Notes: a model not told the origin generated them from the sequence alone. DNA of 47,096 nt from a bacterium (GCA_018700055.1 JABISL010000030.1:1-47096); one strand, 5' to 3'; positions 1 to 8,483 are shown, numbered from the stretch's first letter. Program-made: numbers and translations.

Positions 1-2
1 GG

Positions 3-50
3 AAGACTTTGGTGGGAAATGGCGTCGACCAAAGTCTTGGCAACTGCCAA
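3..50. other. Two adjacent hairpins at window edge
   Basis: Positions 3-13 (AAGACTTTGGT) pair perfectly with 28-38 (ACCAAAGTCTT) around a 14-nt loop. TTGGC at 37-41 pairs with GCCAA at 46-50. No U-tract follows directly, so a simple terminator is not supported. It could be the 3' end of a structured RNA or of a gene that lies outside the window. No open reading frame covers it convincingly. Confidence 0.5.
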
Positions 51-102
51 ATCTTAAGATAACAAACAAATGGATCGCCCCGAAATAAAACTGACACAGG
101 CT

Positions 103-300
103 GATCTCAATCTTATAAGTGCCTACAACTGAGAGAACCCGAACTTGCTTCGAGTGAACGTGATCCATCTTTGCCGAAGGTCAAAGGGGATTTTATATGA
201 GCGCCTGCGGCTGAGGAAGCTGCGAACTTGATTCGAGCTTCCGTGATTGATGTCCGCCCTTAAAGGTGGATCTCAATCTTATCTAAATGGAAATAAGTGA
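103..300. repeat. Degenerate ~83-nt tandem repeat, about 2.2 copies
   Basis: The 14-mer GATCTCAATCTTAT occurs at 103-116 and again at 269-282, exactly 166 nt apart (two periods of 83). Between them, CGAACTTG at 140-147 and 223-230 is 83 nt apart. It is embedded in alignable flanks: GCCT, CTGAG, TTCGAG and CGTGAT recur in the same order. Copy two can fold as GGAAGCT-g-CGAA / TTCG-AGCTTCC around CTTGA, but copy one keeps only the inner four pairs. The stretch 1-358 holds no convincing gene; besides this repeat and the hairpins at 3-50 I see nothing in it. Confidence 0.65.
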
Positions 301-358
301 AATTCCCACCATCCTCGATACGATATATAAGTGACAGAAAACAAATGGAGGGACAATC

Positions 359-502
359 ATGGCAACAGCAACGAAAAAAGTGATTAAGGCTACGAGTGGG
401 GTTAAGGTATTACGTAAGAACGAGTTTGACGCGACATATAGCGCCGCTCAGAATCGATTGATTCATAATCTTCAAGCCGCACTGAAACCAACTAAAAAAT
501 AA
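359..502 (+). CDS. Small basic hypothetical protein, 47 aa
   Basis: A short ORF begins with ATG at 359, preceded by a strong Shine-Dalgarno GGAGGGA at 347-353 with 5-nt spacing. It ends with TAA at 500 and is followed closely by a good terminator. These signals make a real gene likely despite its size. The product is lysine-rich (starts MATATKKVIKA, ends LKPTKK), has no membrane segment, no cysteines and no recognisable motif. Small basic proteins of this kind can bind nucleic acid or ribosomes, but nothing here proves it. It is convergent with the symporter gene and shares its terminator. Confidence 0.72.
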   Translation: MATATKKVIKATSGVKVLRKNEFDATYSAAQNRLIHNLQAALKPTKK

Positions 503-525
503 TTAAGTCATTAAGACTTAAAAAG

Positions 526-560
526 AAAACCCCCAAAACATCTGATGTCTTGGGGGTTTT
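526..560. terminator. Bidirectional rho-independent terminator
   Basis: AAAACCCCCAA (526-536) pairs with TTGGGGGTTTT (550-560) around a short ACATC/GATGT-containing loop. T-rich sequence follows on the plus strand, and on the minus strand the run reads TTTTC then T5. It lies between the 47-aa gene and the stop of the minus-strand symporter at 588 and should terminate both. Confidence 0.9.
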
Positions 561-587
561 TAGTTTTTATAACTATTTAGGTTATTC

Positions 588-2489
588 CTACTTAAAGGGT
601 TTGATTTTTCCTGACTTTAGTTTGCTGAAGTAATCCTTGGATAATCCGGCAACCTTACCCGATAGTAATAGAATAGCAATAGTATTCGGTATCACCATCA
701 AGCCGATCATTAGATCCGTGAAGTTCATAACCGTATTTAATGTTGTGATGGATCCAACAAAAATCAAAGCAATAAACGCCCAACGGAATATGGGGATCGA
801 TTTTTTGCTAAAGGCAAAGGTTGCTCCAACTTCACCATAATATGACCATGTAATCATTGTAGAGAAGGCAAACATGACTACCGCAAAGGAGATGAAGTAG
901 GTGCCAAATCCTTTGAAGAATCGATCAAACGACGCGATCGTTAGTCCAATGCCATTCATTTTCTTAACGGGCTGAATACGATCCACTAGCCACGTCTGAC
1001 CAGGCGTGATTGCTCGAAACTCAATTCTAAGTTCGCTTAGCTCAGCATTCTCTTCGATCCAACTCATAAATCGAGGGTGAATGTTAATAAACACTCGTTC
1101 CCACTGTCCGGGCTTAGACCCAGTCATCGTCATTAGAGGGGCGCGATCGCCCACTGGAAGGAAGAATGTTAGATCCTTTTCAACAATAGGGAATGTCGCA
1201 AGTTTCTGGTTCTTTTTGTTCCAAACGCGAAGTTCAAACTCACCAGCGCCTTCGCTACGATAACTCGAAAAAGCAATGGCTTCGGTATCCTCAGAAAGAA
1301 TAATTCGTTCAGTAAGGGCGCTTGTTTCGGCTGATTTACCATCATAGGCCAAGACGAACTTACCATCGATATGACGATGAAGCTTATTGGAAAGTTTAGG
1401 TATCTTGTCCGAACTAACCGTCCAGCCAGGACCTACTATAGTTCGTTCTACTTGAGTGTTTTCGAAGGTTATCGTTTTGGCGCTAGTATTGCGATACATC
1501 TCAGTACCAAAGTTACCACTAAGGATAATAACCGTAGCAGTGGCACTGCAAACGACGATAGTATCGATAAAAGGCCCCATAGCGGCGACGATTCCTTCCC
1601 TAATAGGGTAGTTGGTCTTAACCGCAGCATGAGCAATAGAGGCAGATCCTAAGCCGGCTTCATTGGAGAACACAGCTCGGCGGACGCCCGCGATTATAAC
1701 GGCTCCGATAAGTCCACCAGCAGCAGCAGTTCCTGTAAAAGCATCATGAAGAATAATTTTGAGAACAACTGGCCAAAGAGTGATATTTAATAAACAAATA
1801 TAAACTGAACCGAGAACATAAATAATACACATTGTAGGAACAATCTTAGAGGCGACTTGTCCGATGCGTTTGATTCCACCAATAATAACCAGCGCCACGC
1901 AGAGAGCCAATGCAAGGCCTGTGACCCATGGTGATACACCAAAGTAAGTCTCTAGTGCATTCGCCGCTTGATTGGACTGAAACATTCCACCAGCACCAAA
2001 CGCTCCAAACATGATGCATGTGGCATAAAAGAAGGCCATTGGCTTAAATCGAGGCCCTAGCCCTTTGGTAATGTAATACATAGGACCGCCACGGACTTCT
2101 CCTGTAACCGGGTCTTCGTCTCTGTAATAGGTGCCCAGTGTACACTCTACGAACTTGGTAGCCATTCCAAAGAATCCAACGATCCACATCCATAAAACTG
2201 CTCCTGGTCCACCAATAGCTATTGCAATGGCAACTCCCGCAATATTTCCTAGTCCAATCGTTCCCGACAAAGCTGCCATTAACGCTTGAAAATGAGTAAT
2301 ATGCCCTTTTTCACTAGGGTCATCATATCTACCTCGTAAAAGAGCTATCGCATGAGGAAAAGCTCTTAATTGGATAAATCCGAAGCGTAATGAAAAGAAC
2401 AGTCCTGTGAATAGACATAAGCCAATGACCGGAAAATTCCAAACAATCCCAACTGCTTTTTCAAGAAAATCTGCAAAAATAGTGCCCAT
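588..2489 (-). CDS. alsT: Alanine/glycine:cation symporter (AGCS/AlsT) with large inserted domain
   Basis: A membrane transporter of the AGCS family, which imports alanine or glycine with Na+ or H+. Family features include an N-terminal multi-TM region with GTIGLGNIAGVAIAI near residues 75-90, GGPMYYITKGLG, and VRRAVFSNEAGLGSASIAHA near 268-288. The last segments contain FAFSTMITWSYYGE. Typical members are about 450-500 residues; this one has 633. The excess sits at roughly residues 330-505, between the TM segment ending TATVIILSGNFG and the one starting near FFKGFGTYF. That stretch has no hydrophobic helix, is rich in alternating polar/aromatic residues, and contains WLVDRIQ, suggesting a beta-sandwich (jelly-roll-like) domain; this is inference. 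The start is supported by GGGGAG upstream (minus strand, just beyond 2489). Transport function is confident; the exact amino acid is not. Confidence 0.93.
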   Translation of the reverse strand: MGTIFADFLEKAVGIVWNFPVIGLCLFTGLFFSLRFGFIQLRAFPHAIALLRGRYDDPSEKGHITHFQALMAALSGTIGLGNIAGVAIAIAIGGPGAVLWMWIVGFFGMATKFVECTLGTYYRDEDPVTGEVRGGPMYYITKGLGPRFKPMAFFYATCIMFGAFGAGGMFQSNQAANALETYFGVSPWVTGLALALCVALVIIGGIKRIGQVASKIVPTMCIIYVLGSVYICLLNITLWPVVLKIILHDAFTGTAAAGGLIGAVIIAGVRRAVFSNEAGLGSASIAHAAVKTNYPIREGIVAAMGPFIDTIVVCSATATVIILSGNFGTEMYRNTSAKTITFENTQVERTIVGPGWTVSSDKIPKLSNKLHRHIDGKFVLAYDGKSAETSALTERIILSEDTEAIAFSSYRSEGAGEFELRVWNKKNQKLATFPIVEKDLTFFLPVGDRAPLMTMTGSKPGQWERVFINIHPRFMSWIEENAELSELRIEFRAITPGQTWLVDRIQPVKKMNGIGLTIASFDRFFKGFGTYFISFAVVMFAFSTMITWSYYGEVGATFAFSKKSIPIFRWAFIALIFVGSITTLNTVMNFTDLMIGLMVIPNTIAILLLSGKVAGLSKDYFSKLKSGKIKPFK

Positions 2490-2669
2490 AATATTTCTCC
2501 CCGTATATAATTTGGATATTAATAAACTAGCCCCCCAACTACCGATTAACTATACTGGCTGAAGCAATGATTGACCAGAAAATCAGGATGTACCACTAAC
2601 AATTCATGCATATATATAGGAAATCTTGGCGATATTATTATATAGAGATAGAAACATAAGGATAAAACA

Positions 2670-3206
2670 ATGGCATTACCCGTCGGGGGATCCCCAACAC
2701 CACCACCAACTACAGTTGCTAAACTAGAGCCTCCAGAAGATACATCAAGAAAATCGATGAACCTCGATGAGGCGCGTAATTTTTTGGTAAATGTAGCTAA
2801 GGCGTTTGCGGACATGATCCGTAGTAACCCGGAGGTTCAGGCCTTTTTTCAAAAATATAGCATGTCTGATGTGATCATGTCAGAGTCTCCTTCGTCCTCT
2901 TTTCTGGTGGAGAGTATCGATTTGACTCGAGTTGGGCCTCAAGGCGTAGAAGGGCTTGCAGCAGACCATGACTTAACAGGGCGTAGTTCCCCTGCAGAAA
3001 TAGGTAGAGCGGTAGGGCGTGACCCTAATGGAATGTTGTCTCAACTATCCGAGTTGTTAGGCCCCCCCCCCACACGGAGAGACCCGAGTGAAAGGCGTAG
3101 AGATGAAAAGGTTGCTGCTAAGAGAGTTGCTCTTAAAGAAGCTAACGAAAAAGCAGCTCTACTAAACCCAGCCCACCGACCGGATATCACCAATCGTTCT
3201 GCTTAA
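2670..3206 (+). CDS. Hypothetical protein with helical centre and C10 tract, 178 aa
   Basis: Not recognised. ATG at 2670 follows AAGGAT at 2658-2663. The N-terminus is proline/threonine rich (residues 5-25). Residues about 30-65 look like an amphipathic helical segment, including DEARNFLVNVAKAFADMI. The C-terminus is charged and probably helical (RRRDEKVAAKRVALKEANEK). There is no signal peptide or TM. A run of ten C at 3062-3071 lies inside the coding sequence (Gly-Pro-Pro-Pro), and the stop codon runs into twelve A at 3205-3216; both tracts are prone to slippage. It is directly upstream of, and codirectional with, the two propeller paralogs, so a shared role is plausible but unproven. Confidence 0.7.
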   Translation: MALPVGGSPTPPPTTVAKLEPPEDTSRKSMNLDEARNFLVNVAKAFADMIRSNPEVQAFFQKYSMSDVIMSESPSSSFLVESIDLTRVGPQGVEGLAADHDLTGRSSPAEIGRAVGRDPNGMLSQLSELLGPPPTRRDPSERRRDEKVAAKRVALKEANEKAALLNPAHRPDITNRSA

Positions 3207-3217
3207 AAAAAAAAAAC

Positions 3218-3245
3218 GAAATTTTCCAGCCACTCATATCGATAA
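3218..3245 (+). promoter_or_regulatory. Sigma-28-like promoter of propeller gene 1
   Basis: GAAA (3218-3221), a 16-nt spacer and ATCGATAA (3238-3245), followed 7 nt later by the ATG at 3253. The same layout with closely matching bases (GAAATTTTCCA...TCGATAAGTA...TATATG) precedes the paralog at 5900. It resembles the FliA/WhiG consensus TAAA-N15-GCCGATAA. The predicted transcript begins at or next to the ATG, which fits the absence of a Shine-Dalgarno. A run of twelve A lies just upstream at 3205-3216. Confidence 0.6.
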
Positions 3246-3252
3246 GTAATAT

Positions 3253-5835
3253 ATGGGTATACAACATTCCGGTTCAAATATGTCTCACTACGGTGGATCC
3301 AATCCCTTAGAAAGGGCGCATGGCGCCTTAAGAGGTACAGGGTCAAACTCAATTCCAAATAGAGTATTAACACCTGAGCAAAAACTGGATCAAGTGCATC
3401 AATTTCTTGGCGAGATCACTAAGCTTTCCCATCACATCCCTCGGAAAGGGGATCCCTTAAATAGGCTCCTGGGGGTAATGCGTAAGAAAGAGATTCCTGA
3501 AATAAATGCCGCATTAACCCAATCCACTTGGATGGGGAAAGAACGATCGCCTTTGGGCAAGATTGTAGTTATGTTTGAAAAGTACGCGACAAAGGGAATC
3601 GCTCCACAGGGCCCCAAGAATTTAGGAGAATTTAGAAAGTTAGTGAAGGCGGCCGAACGGTCAGCAGAAAAAGTATTAAAAACGTTGCCAAAGACAGAGC
3701 TCACATCATATGAAGATATTGTTACTAACATTGAGCCTCAAGCAAGAGAATTAACATCTACAACCCTCACAGTTAACACGACGCTAAAGGGGAGTTATTC
3801 CCCACTAAACTATGGCGAAAGGATAGTGGTGGAGGGAGATCTTGCAGCGGTAAGTGATAAGGATAAAATTCGGTTAATCGATCTATCAAATGATACCCCC
3901 TTGTTGTTAGGTAGTATTCAAGAAGGAAGCATCGATAGATTGGCTATGAAAGGGGATAGAATCGGTTATTTGAAAGAGGATAGGGCTTATTTTGTGGATG
4001 TATCAAATCCAAATATCCCTGTTCCTATGGGGAGTCTGTATTTAGAGTCACCTGAAGATCTTAAGATAGTGGGGAATACCGCGATAGTCTCTGTATGGGG
4101 GGGGATTGAGGTACTAGATATTTCTCAAGGGGCCCCTGTTGTTAATCACTCGTTTGATATGGGTGAAGGCGCTAACTTATTTGAGATTGAGGCGCACCAA
4201 GACTACGGACATGTTGCCTATGTAGTATCGGGTGTAGGCCGATTGCATACCGTAGCCATTCCAGAGAACGGGACACCTTATCAGTTGGGTAGTTCTACGG
4301 AGAACGAGGTATTGGGATACAGTACATTCACAATGACAATTGGTACTGGGTATGTTTCTGTATCAGGAGAAGGGGCAAGGAGACCTCCCAATTTCTGGAG
4401 CCGCTATATACTCCCTCAATACGATATTTATGATACGACTAACTTAACAGCCCCTGTTTTGAGAGACAGGTATACCGATGACAATACTGATCAGCTTTAT
4501 ATAAACCAAAGAGATATAGAAAGCGTAGGTAACTTTGTAGTGATGAGTAGTGATTTTTTTGGAGTCTTAACAGTTTCAGAGAATGTAGCTGATGGCCCCC
4601 CGATGCGAGTCGGAGTGATAGACGAAGGTCAGTATTATTCTGAGGCCGCTATTGGAAATGGACGGGTTTACGGAGTAACCGACACGGGACTCAAAATCTA
4701 CCAAGTAGATGTTGATGGAAATACCCTTATGGATTCGCCAACTGCAGCGCCAAGCGGTCAGCCCAGCACAATGCCAACAGCTGTACCAAGTGGCCAGCCA
4801 AGTAGATTGCCTACAGGGGTACCAAGCGCTGTAGAAACGGGACAGCCAAGTGGTCAGCCCATCGCAGCACCAAGTGGTGCGCCGAGTCCCCAACCAAGTT
4901 CTGATCCTACATCTTTCCCATCGAAGAATGATACCGAGACCGAAGCAAATATGGATTGGATTTGGGGAGTTCTCGGTGTAGGCTTATCTGTCACTGCTTT
5001 GGCGGGATATATTTATAGCCGAATGGACGATGGTAAAGAGAACGATGATGTAGCTAACCATGCGGATATAGAGATAGAGAATATTAATGATGGAATATCT
5101 GGACCAGACCGTGACTCTAGGAATGAAACAAAAGAAGCCGATCAACAAATCTCTCAAACGAGTCATCCAAAACCGACACCTCAGCTTTCTCACTCAACAC
5201 CCGATCAGGTTTTTCCCGAAACAGAAGGGGATATGGTTCCTATTGATCTTAGTATTTCTGAAGGTTACCCTAGAGATAACGCTGTTTTGAATTTTGATAG
5301 TCTGTCGGCCCAATCATCTGAGGAAGGGGGAGCTACTGATGATCTAGAGGCGGAATACGAAAGAGCCGCGAAAAGTTTTCATGCACAAGCCCAACAAAAT
5401 CCTCAAAGTAGCAGAAATGTTGATGGTGTTACCCCCTACGAACCAATTTTTGGGAGTGAGTCTTCTCAATCATCACAGACAGAGCATTCAAGAAGTGTCT
5501 CTCCAAGTTTGAAAAGCCAAGACGGGTTAGCTTTTGCAGAGATTACACATGATGGCCCAGGTGAGAGTTCAGCTTCTGATGATCGTGAGCCTCTCAACTC
5601 ACGTATTAGAGTTAATAGAGATGATCTTTATCCACCTCAAGTCGAGATGCCTAAAGGGTATAATCGAGAAACATATGATCAATCACGACAAGTACATACG
5701 AAAAGGTTGCCGAAGAATGATATGCCACAGGATATGAAATTGGACTACACGACATCACGAAAACTGGATTATAGAAAGGTGCTAAGTGAAATGGTGCGTG
5801 ACCAATCACTCCAAACTAAAAGTAGTAGCGAGTAA
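3253..5835 (+). CDS. LVIVD-propeller protein with PSGQPS linker, one TM and acidic tail (paralog 1)
   Basis: Residues ~30-120 form a conserved helical domain shared with the next gene (NRVLTPEQ..., LLGVMRKKEIPEI, SPLGKIVVMF). Residues ~170-490 contain repeated strands of the LVIVD beta-propeller type (IRLIDLSNDTPLLLGSI, AYFVDVSNPNIPVPMG, IEVLDISQGAPVV). Residues ~496-557 are a low-complexity linker of PSGQPS/PT units. One hydrophobic helix follows at ~567-590 (MDWIWGVLGVG...YIYS), then about 270 acidic, Ser-rich, probably disordered residues. No N-terminal signal peptide is visible, although the charges around the helix (acidic before, Arg after) would put the propeller outside. Homopolymers G8 (4097-4104) and T7 lie in the gene. 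No Shine-Dalgarno; start supported by the paralog and the promoter. Molecular role unknown; LVIVD repeats occur mostly in surface proteins. Confidence 0.82.
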   Translation: MGIQHSGSNMSHYGGSNPLERAHGALRGTGSNSIPNRVLTPEQKLDQVHQFLGEITKLSHHIPRKGDPLNRLLGVMRKKEIPEINAALTQSTWMGKERSPLGKIVVMFEKYATKGIAPQGPKNLGEFRKLVKAAERSAEKVLKTLPKTELTSYEDIVTNIEPQARELTSTTLTVNTTLKGSYSPLNYGERIVVEGDLAAVSDKDKIRLIDLSNDTPLLLGSIQEGSIDRLAMKGDRIGYLKEDRAYFVDVSNPNIPVPMGSLYLESPEDLKIVGNTAIVSVWGGIEVLDISQGAPVVNHSFDMGEGANLFEIEAHQDYGHVAYVVSGVGRLHTVAIPENGTPYQLGSSTENEVLGYSTFTMTIGTGYVSVSGEGARRPPNFWSRYILPQYDIYDTTNLTAPVLRDRYTDDNTDQLYINQRDIESVGNFVVMSSDFFGVLTVSENVADGPPMRVGVIDEGQYYSEAAIGNGRVYGVTDTGLKIYQVDVDGNTLMDSPTAAPSGQPSTMPTAVPSGQPSRLPTGVPSAVETGQPSGQPIAAPSGAPSPQPSSDPTSFPSKNDTETEANMDWIWGVLGVGLSVTALAGYIYSRMDDGKENDDVANHADIEIENINDGISGPDRDSRNETKEADQQISQTSHPKPTPQLSHSTPDQVFPETEGDMVPIDLSISEGYPRDNAVLNFDSLSAQSSEEGGATDDLEAEYERAAKSFHAQAQQNPQSSRNVDGVTPYEPIFGSESSQSSQTEHSRSVSPSLKSQDGLAFAEITHDGPGESSASDDREPLNSRIRVNRDDLYPPQVEMPKGYNRETYDQSRQVHTKRLPKNDMPQDMKLDYTTSRKLDYRKVLSEMVRDQSLQTKSSSE
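4738..4923 (+). repeat. PSGQPS-type low-complexity coding repeat
   Basis: Codes for about 62 residues built from PSGQPS, PTAxPSGQPS and PSGxPS units, with P, S, G, Q, A and T making up most of the stretch. The DNA is only loosely repetitive (varied codons), so selection or age has diversified it. The paralog at 5900-8185 lacks the segment and has a short NPPTESSKDEN linker instead, so it was gained or lost within the family. Confidence 0.85.
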
Positions 5836-5865
5836 TTTCCTTCACTATCTGCCTAAATAAAAGCT

Positions 5866-5893
5866 GAAATTTTCCACTCCCTCTCTTCGATAA
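5866..5893 (+). promoter_or_regulatory. Sigma-28-like promoter of propeller gene 2
   Basis: GAAA (5866-5869), a 16-nt spacer and TTCGATAA (5886-5893), then 6 nt to the ATG at 5900. Same spacing and largely the same bases as the element at 3218-3245. The non-coding conservation between paralogs supports a shared promoter and leaderless translation. Confidence 0.6.
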
Positions 5894-5899
5894 GTATAT

Positions 5900-8185
5900 A
5901 TGACGATACAACCATTTAGTCCCCCAGCGGGACAGGTTAGCTCCTTTAACGTAGCTACTGGTAACTTAAGAGGCCCAGTCTCAACATCTCAAGGAATTAG
6001 TAACAGAGTACTAGCCCCTCATCAACAACGGGGTCAGATACGTGAGTTTTTAACTGAACTCAGTAAGGTGAGCAAGGCTTCACGCGGAAGGAAAAACCCA
6101 CTCCATGACCTTTTGGGGTTAATGCGTAGAAAAGAGGTTCCAGAAATCAAAGCTGCACTAACTCAGCCAAATTGGATTATGGGTCAAGACCGATCCCCTT
6201 TAGGCAAAGTTGTGGATATGTTTGATGACTATGCCGCCAAAGGAACCTTCCCGTCGCGGGTGGATTCACAATTAGTTAAGGATGCGATGCATTCCGCAGC
6301 CAAGGTATTAGACGGGCTCCAAGAAGCCGCTTTTAATACTTATATGGGTATAGATGAAGTGGTGTCCTCTGGACGGGCTTTGAAGACTGCAAGCAGGATT
6401 GAGTCAACTATACTTTGGAGTTACTTTCCCAATGAATATATATACCATTTTGAAGTAAAGGAAAATACAGCCGTACTTGCTCAATATGAGGGGCGTTCTA
6501 GTTCTCTAACGTTGGTAGATGTATCAGATAAGGCTAATCCAAAGGCCGTAAGTAAGTTTTTGGTAGCGAAGGATATTGAAAAAATAGAGATAAGTGCCAA
6601 CAGAGTGTGTTTTGTAGAAGATACAAGACCTGATGAAACGTTGCGCACAATTGATATTTCTGACTCGGACAATCCAAGGATGTTAGGGGATTTAAATATG
6701 GACACCAGTTGGTTGACCCCCCTAAAGGTTGTCGGTGATTTTGCCTTTTTAGAAAACGGTGAGGGGAATCTAGTAAAAATTAATATTGATAAAGCCCAAC
6801 CTTCTATTGATAGTGAATTATCCATCGATTATTTGTCCAGTATGATTTAGGTTTTTGAAGTATATCCAGATAGTGAATACGATAAAGTCGCCTATGTAAT
6901 GGATTGGGACGGACATTTGTCCACGGTTGCTTTTCCAGACAACGCAGCGCCGTATCTATTAAATAAAAGCACAGAGGTATTTGATGGCCCTTTTGGATCA
7001 ATGATTAAAATAGGTGATTATCTGCACCTAGCACTATATGATGACTATGCTATTTTTGATGTGTCCGACCCCAGTCAACTTGTTCGTCAAAACATAACTA
7101 TCACACCCAATGATGATGATTATTCCGATGATGATCAGCATTATCAACATGATATGGAAGACGCCGCCAATAAGTATACGTTATCAAAGGGATGGGATAG
7201 CGGAATAATGGTTAGAGATTATTCAAAAGGAGAAGGGCTTTATCCTTCTTTTGTTGGGTATTTAGGGTTAAACGAGGATATATGGTTTAACGCTGTAGAA
7301 TTCGAAAATGGAATAGCCTATGGGTCTGGCGAAGGTGGCGTAATTGCCTATGAAGTAAAGATAGATGGGGAGTCTTTAGATACTGAGTCTCCAATTAATC
7401 CACCAACAGAGTCATCAAAAGATGAGAATATGGACTGGGTGTGGGGACTCCTAGGTGGTCTTGGGGGGGCAATTTCTTTTTTAGGCACGATATATTTGAT
7501 GGGAAACTATGTTAATAATGAATATAGCCTAACGCCCAACCCCAGAGTCGAAGAAATTGAGCCCGAAGGTGACATAGAGATGGGGAATGTTGGGCCAGAC
7601 ACCGAACCCAGGGGTGGTCGATCTGTGGATATGAGTATTATTAAAAAATATTCGAAACCCCTCAGAGAAATGGTTGATACTGAAGATGGTATTGTCCATG
7701 ATGATAGTAACGATATAAGTTTCAATAAAAAAACGCCTGATAATAGCTTAAGAACGCCTGTGAAATCAGTTATGGATCTTAATAGTGCAGTGAACTTAAA
7801 TGGCATAGATCTAGCACTATTTAGTGATTCTGAAGAAGAAAAAAGTGATTTCGATGATACTCAGAGTGAAGGGTCACTTAACCAATATAAAGAACTTTTT
7901 AAAAGGTCCCCGATATCCCTTCAACAGGGACTATCTAGAAGTGTATTTCCTAGTTTAAATAGAGAACGAAGTTCAAAGTCAGACAGTGACGATACTGACT
8001 CAATTTTATCAATTAGTGACATAGGTATAGATTTTGAATCCGATGTCGTCAGTGAAGAACCTAGTCCTGTGTCAAAAAAAGAGGGGTACCGAAGACGTCT
8101 TCAAGATAGAGCTCTTCAACTACGGGCGGTTAAGCAGACGCAGAGTAGTAGTGACCCCATCGAAGGGTATCTACCTAAGCGCTAG
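5900..8185 (+). pseudogene. LVIVD-propeller paralog 2, interrupted by in-frame TAG
   Basis: Two open stretches, 5900-6850 and 6899-8185, lie in the same frame. They are separated only by TAG at 6848-6850 and no second stop, so restoring one codon gives 761 residues. Homology to the 860-residue protein runs across the break: residues before it match the propeller, and EYDKVAYVMDWDGHLSTVA after it matches GHVAYVVSGVGRLHTVA. Domain order is the same: helical N-domain (NRVLAPHQQ, LLGLMRRKEVPEI, SPLGKVVDMF), LVIVD-like strands (LTLVDVSDKANP, LRTIDISDSDNP, YAIFDVSDPSQL), then one TM (MDWVWGLLGG...), and an acidic tail ending in a basic helix. TAG is the normal stop of many neighbours, so genome-wide recoding is excluded. 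Options are a recent nonsense mutation, an assembly error, or read-through. No other decay is visible. Confidence 0.8.
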
Positions 8186-8451
8186 TGCTTATAGAAAAAC
8201 GTAACGAGTTTTTTGTAGAATAACTTGTTCAATAGATAGAGAAGAACAAGTAAGACAAACTCGCCGGCAAGAAGGTGAAGGAGTTCGATTTGCTTGAATC
8301 GGTAGAACGACAACACGATTAACCCACAACTACCTACAATGAAGAGTAGTATATCAATCATAAAGACGACGAACATCGCCAACATATCTACAACACGTGA
8401 GAGTCGAATAGAGAGGCGGGCTACTGTTACTGTTAGATCTGAATTATCCAT
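8182..8451 (-). CDS. Small membrane protein with two predicted TM helices, 89 aa
   Basis: Not recognised. Residues ~23-47 (MLAMFVVFMIDILLFIVGSCGLIVLS) and ~60-76 (LLAGEFVLLVLLYLLNK) are hydrophobic helices. The tail is basic (FYKKLVTFFYKH). No Shine-Dalgarno is visible; TAGACT ends 6 nt before the ATG, with a TTGATT 18 nt further up, so a leaderless start is possible. It lies 32 nt downstream of pdxJ on the same strand and its 3' end overlaps the propeller paralog by 4 nt in convergent orientation. Function unknown. Confidence 0.65.
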   Translation of the reverse strand: MDNSDLTVTVARLSIRLSRVVDMLAMFVVFMIDILLFIVGSCGLIVLSFYRFKQIELLHLLAGEFVLLVLLYLLNKLFYKKLVTFFYKH

Positions 8452-8483
8452 ATGGCTAGTCTAAACCAATTGGAAGGGCTTAA

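Noticed and set aside
1-300. Integron attC sites or CRISPR repeats in the gene-free start region
   Set aside because: No GTTRRRY/RYYYAAC pairs and no short identical repeats with unique spacers; the repeat period is 83 nt and degenerate.
299-330. A further GAAA...TCGATA promoter before the 47-aa gene
   Set aside because: GAAATTCCCACC and TCGATA resemble the sigma-28-like element, but the spacing is about 5 nt too short and CGATAA is not complete.
2546-2815. Minus-strand ORF of 89 codons over the start of the 178-aa gene
   Set aside because: No ribosome-binding site or promoter, and it overlaps a plus-strand gene with better signals; treated as a chance frame.
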